The notes below the pieces were generated by a model. That model saw only the letters and a program-made list of their open reading frames with translations, was not told where the DNA came from and made no database searches. Shown here in pieces: positions 58,233 through 60,407 of a stretch of DNA of 60,407 nt. Position 1 is the stretch's first letter. Every line of letters begins with the position of its first letter. A program made the position numbers and the translations under genes. Origin of the DNA: Aquabacterium sp. A7-Y (GTDB lineage Bacteria > Pseudomonadota > Gammaproteobacteria > Burkholderiales > Burkholderiaceae_C); assembly GCF_026153205.1 (NCBI RefSeq), contig NZ_JAPFBW010000037.1:1-60407 (forward strand), read 5' to 3'.

Positions 58233-60407
58233 GGTGTCCTAGGCATGTTAGGTACATAAACTCCCATGGCTCTGATAATTTCTGGCGTCATATCGCAGCC
58301 CATTTTCTGTCCAAGACTGATTAGCGCATTGATCTGGTCGATACGGCCCTGAAGATTTCTGGCGTGAGTGGTCCAGCCCGATCCTCCGAACAATCCGCCT
58401 CGGTCGTTTAGCATGTCAATCACTTTGGGTAAGGCCATGTCGATCGCTCTATTTGTTTCCTCTTTTATCGCCTGGCATGGATCATCTGATTTGACGCAAA
58501 TTCTATCGAACTGTCTCTCCTCTAACCTTGACATGTTTCTTGGTCGGGTGGCTTCCACGACGGTCGCGCCGGCAACCAGGGGCAAGAGACTGCGGACGAG
58601 CTGCGCGAACTGCGCGACGAATAACCCCTTCGGGTCAGAATAACGCAAAGGGCTTCCGGCTACATAAGCGTAGCTATTCAGCCCGCCGGCTAGACCTACT
58701 GGGTCACTTTGCCAATACCGCCCAGCGTGCGGGTTGTAGGTCCGAAAGTAGTTATACGCGGTGGAAGTCTCTTGATCAAAGTACTGCCCCGGGAAGCGGA
58801 GGTGGAAGTCCAGCTTCTGAGCCGTAGCCTGGCCTTGTGGGGTCCCGTTGGCCGCCGCAATCCCGAAGGGCTCGCTCAGGACGGCCCACTCCCAGCGCTT
58901 GGCGCCCGTCGTGTCGGTGATTAGCCGCGGCGTGTTCAAGTGGTCGCTATGGATGTAGCGCACCTGAGGCAGGTTCAGCGTAGTACCGGTGATGCGGACC
59001 GGCTGCGTCGGCGTCGCTCCGGTGATCACCGCGACCGGCGTGTCGTAGAGCCAGATGTACTCGCGCTTGACCAGTTGGTTGGCATCACGCTCGGCGATCA
59101 GCTGCCCGGATTCGTCATAGTGAAAGTAGGTGTCGCTGGAGCCGACATACGCCGGCGGGCTGTAGGTGACCGTGCCGGAGGTGAGGGTGGATCCGGCTTT
59201 GCGAATGCGCTGGCCCAGCCCGTTGTGGCTGTAGACGTGGCGGGCCATCGGCCCGTAGCTCACATTCAAGCGCCCGGTGACCACGAGCCCCTCGCCGGTG
59301 GTGTAGGCGTAGTTGATGGTGCCCACCGGGTTGGCCGGATCGACGGTGATGTTGCCGGTGGCGTCCGTCGTGATCGGCTGCGCGGCTTGGCTGTCCTGCT
59401 GCACGCTTTGCAGCCGGTTGCTGGTTGCCGGGTAGGTGTAGGTGGTGGTGCTGGCGCCGGCCCCGCTCAAGATGCGCTGGGTGCGGTTGCCGTTGAGGTC
59501 GTAGGCGTAGCTGTAAGTGGCCGTCGGCAGCACCGCCTGCGTCAGCCGGTCCAGGTTGTCATAGCCGTAGGTCACCTTGGTCGGTGTGGCGGCCGGGCCG
59601 GTACCGATCTCGGTGATGCGGCTGGCCGGGTCGTATTGCAGGGTGTACTGCGCCTGCTCGGCGCTGACGCCGCTGGCGCCCTGGCCGAGGGTAAAACCCG
59701 TAATCCGACCATCGAGGTCAAAACTGCGGCTGTAGCGCTGCACCGGGGTCGTGCTGCCATTGCCGAAGGTGAAACTCTTAACGGCGTAGCTGCCCACGTT
59801 GAGCGTCTGGTACTCCACGCTGCTGACCACCGCCTTGGGTGTGCTGCTGCCGGGGTCGGTGGTGGTGATGCCGCTGATGCGGCCCTGGGTGTCGTACTGG
59901 TAGTCGACCTGACGGCCCGAGGGATAGGTCAGCCGCAGCAGCCGGCCGGCTTGGGTGCCGCTGCTGCCCCAGCGGTAGCTCAGGGTATCGGCGGCGGTGC
60001 AGGTGGTGGCCGCGCCCGAGAGCTGGCAGCGTCGCAGCACCCGGCCCTGCGGGTCATACGCGAACTCCAGGCGGCTGGTCTGCACGGCGCTGGCGTTCAG
60101 TTCGGTGAGGCTGGTGAGCTGGCCGCGGCCGTAGTTCTCGGCGCCGGCGGTGGTGCTGTAAGCGTCGTAGCCGTAAACCGTCTTGGCGCCGCCCGGCCAG
60201 GTAATGGTGGTGGGGCGGTTCAAGCTGTCGTAGGCGTAGAAGATCTTCTGCCCGCGCGAATTCGTCAGCTCGGTGACGTTGCCGGCGGCATCCACCTTGG
60301 TGACGGTCGTGGTGCCGGTGTCGGGGCTGACGACGTTGACCGGGTTGCCCAGGCCGTCGATGCCATAGCTGGTCGTGTTGCGCCTCGCGTCGGTGACGCT
60401 GGTGAGT
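58229..60407 (-). CDS. Rhs-family polymorphic toxin, 5'-truncated at window end
   Basis: C-terminal 725 codons of an Rhs/YD-repeat protein; the frame is open to the window edge, so the N-terminus lies outside. YD repeats (GYDNLDRLTQAVL, YAYDLNGNRTQRIL) lead to the Rhs core ending in RYIHSDHLNTPRLITD, YFRTYNPHAGRYWQSDPVGLAGGLNSYAYVAGSPLRYSDPKG (given in outline). After it comes a 129-residue variable C-terminus (58232-58618) with CVKSDDPCQA and GWTTHARNLQGRIDQINAL, unrecognised as a known toxin domain. The DNA becomes AT-richer in this tip. Rhs proteins deliver such tips to competitors, often via type VI secretion. The next gene is the likely immunity protein. Confidence 0.9.
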   Translation of the reverse strand, partial: LTSVTDARRNTTSYGIDGLGNPVNVVSPDTGTTTVTKVDAAGNVTELTNSRGQKIFYAYDSLNRPTTITWPGGAKTVYGYDAYSTTAGAENYGRGQLTSLTELNASAVQTSRLEFAYDPQGRVLRRCQLSGAATTCTAADTLSYRWGSSGTQAGRLLRLTYPSGRQVDYQYDTQGRISGITTTDPGSSTPKAVVSSVEYQTLNVGSYAVKSFTFGNGSTTPVQRYSRSFDLDGRITGFTLGQGASGVSAEQAQYTLQYDPASRITEIGTGPAATPTKVTYGYDNLDRLTQAVLPTATYSYAYDLNGNRTQRILSGAGASTTTYTYPATSNRLQSVQQDSQAAQPITTDATGNITVDPANPVGTINYAYTTGEGLVVTGRLNVSYGPMARHVYSHNGLGQRIRKAGSTLTSGTVTYSPPAYVGSSDTYFHYDESGQLIAERDANQLVKREYIWLYDTPVAVITGATPTQPVRITGTTLNLPQVRYIHSDHLNTPRLITDTTGAKRWEWAVLSEPFGIAAANGTPQGQATAQKLDFHLRFPGQYFDQETSTAYNYFRTYNPHAGRYWQSDPVGLAGGLNSYAYVAGSPLRYSDPKGLFVAQFAQLVRSLLPLVAGATVVEATRPRNMSRLEERQFDRICVKSDDPCQAIKEETNRAIDMALPKVIDMLNDRGGLFGGSGWTTHARNLQGRIDQINALISLGQKMGCDMTPEIIRAMGVYVPNMPRTP

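Overview
The window is GC-rich chromosomal DNA of a betaproteobacterium. Gene content and order (phaR-rimO, smpB/ratA/rnfH, guaB-guaA, dapC-dapD-pilU-dapE-prmB, queF/smc-zipA-ligA-def) point to the order Burkholderiales, probably a Rubrivivax/Leptothrix/Caldimonas-like lineage. This is inferred from gene families and synteny; no search was run. I see no tRNA, rRNA or CRISPR array.

Layout. 0-3 kb: a type I secretion adaptor and an RTX-repeat protein that is its likely cargo. 3-11.6 kb: housekeeping genes (PHA regulator, RimO, a cystathionine beta-lyase-like enzyme, SmpB, RatA/RnfH, IMP dehydrogenase, GMP synthase). 11.6-12.7 kb: a FitAB/VapBC-type toxin-antitoxin module with a clear operator-promoter, in the 3' shadow of guaA. 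12.8-21.3 kb: tadA-ldcA and a Yej-type peptide ABC transporter operon. 21.3-24.6 kb: an SOS block (lexA, a Cdd1-like gene, a solitary imuA) with two tandem LexA boxes shared with a divergent asparaginase gene. 25-27.4 kb: ohr/ohrR with matching operators, and a methyltransferase. 27.5-35.4 kb: a minus-strand lysine/peptidoglycan-precursor operon with pilU, prmB and an ABC-F gene, plus queF. 35.5-45.9 kb: smc, zipA, an Ig-domain lipoprotein lying between zipA and ligA, ligA and def.

45.8-60.4 kb is accessory. Right after def lies a compact 1.9-kb element flanked by two imperfect copies of the def 3' end. It carries a three-gene operon resembling the TraK-StbB/TraL-TraM genes that sit beside oriT on conjugative plasmids, but no integrase or relaxase. 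This is the most unusual object in the window. It is followed by a beta-propeller lipoprotein, a TelA-like coiled-coil protein, a TPR protein, an MFS/LysR pair, two divergent HAF-repeat secreted proteins, an IS66 transposase scar, an AT-richer orphan gene, and a 5'-truncated Rhs polymorphic toxin translationally coupled to a candidate immunity gene.

All functional calls rest on motif recognition in translated sequence. Promoters, operators and terminators were read by eye and are predictions.
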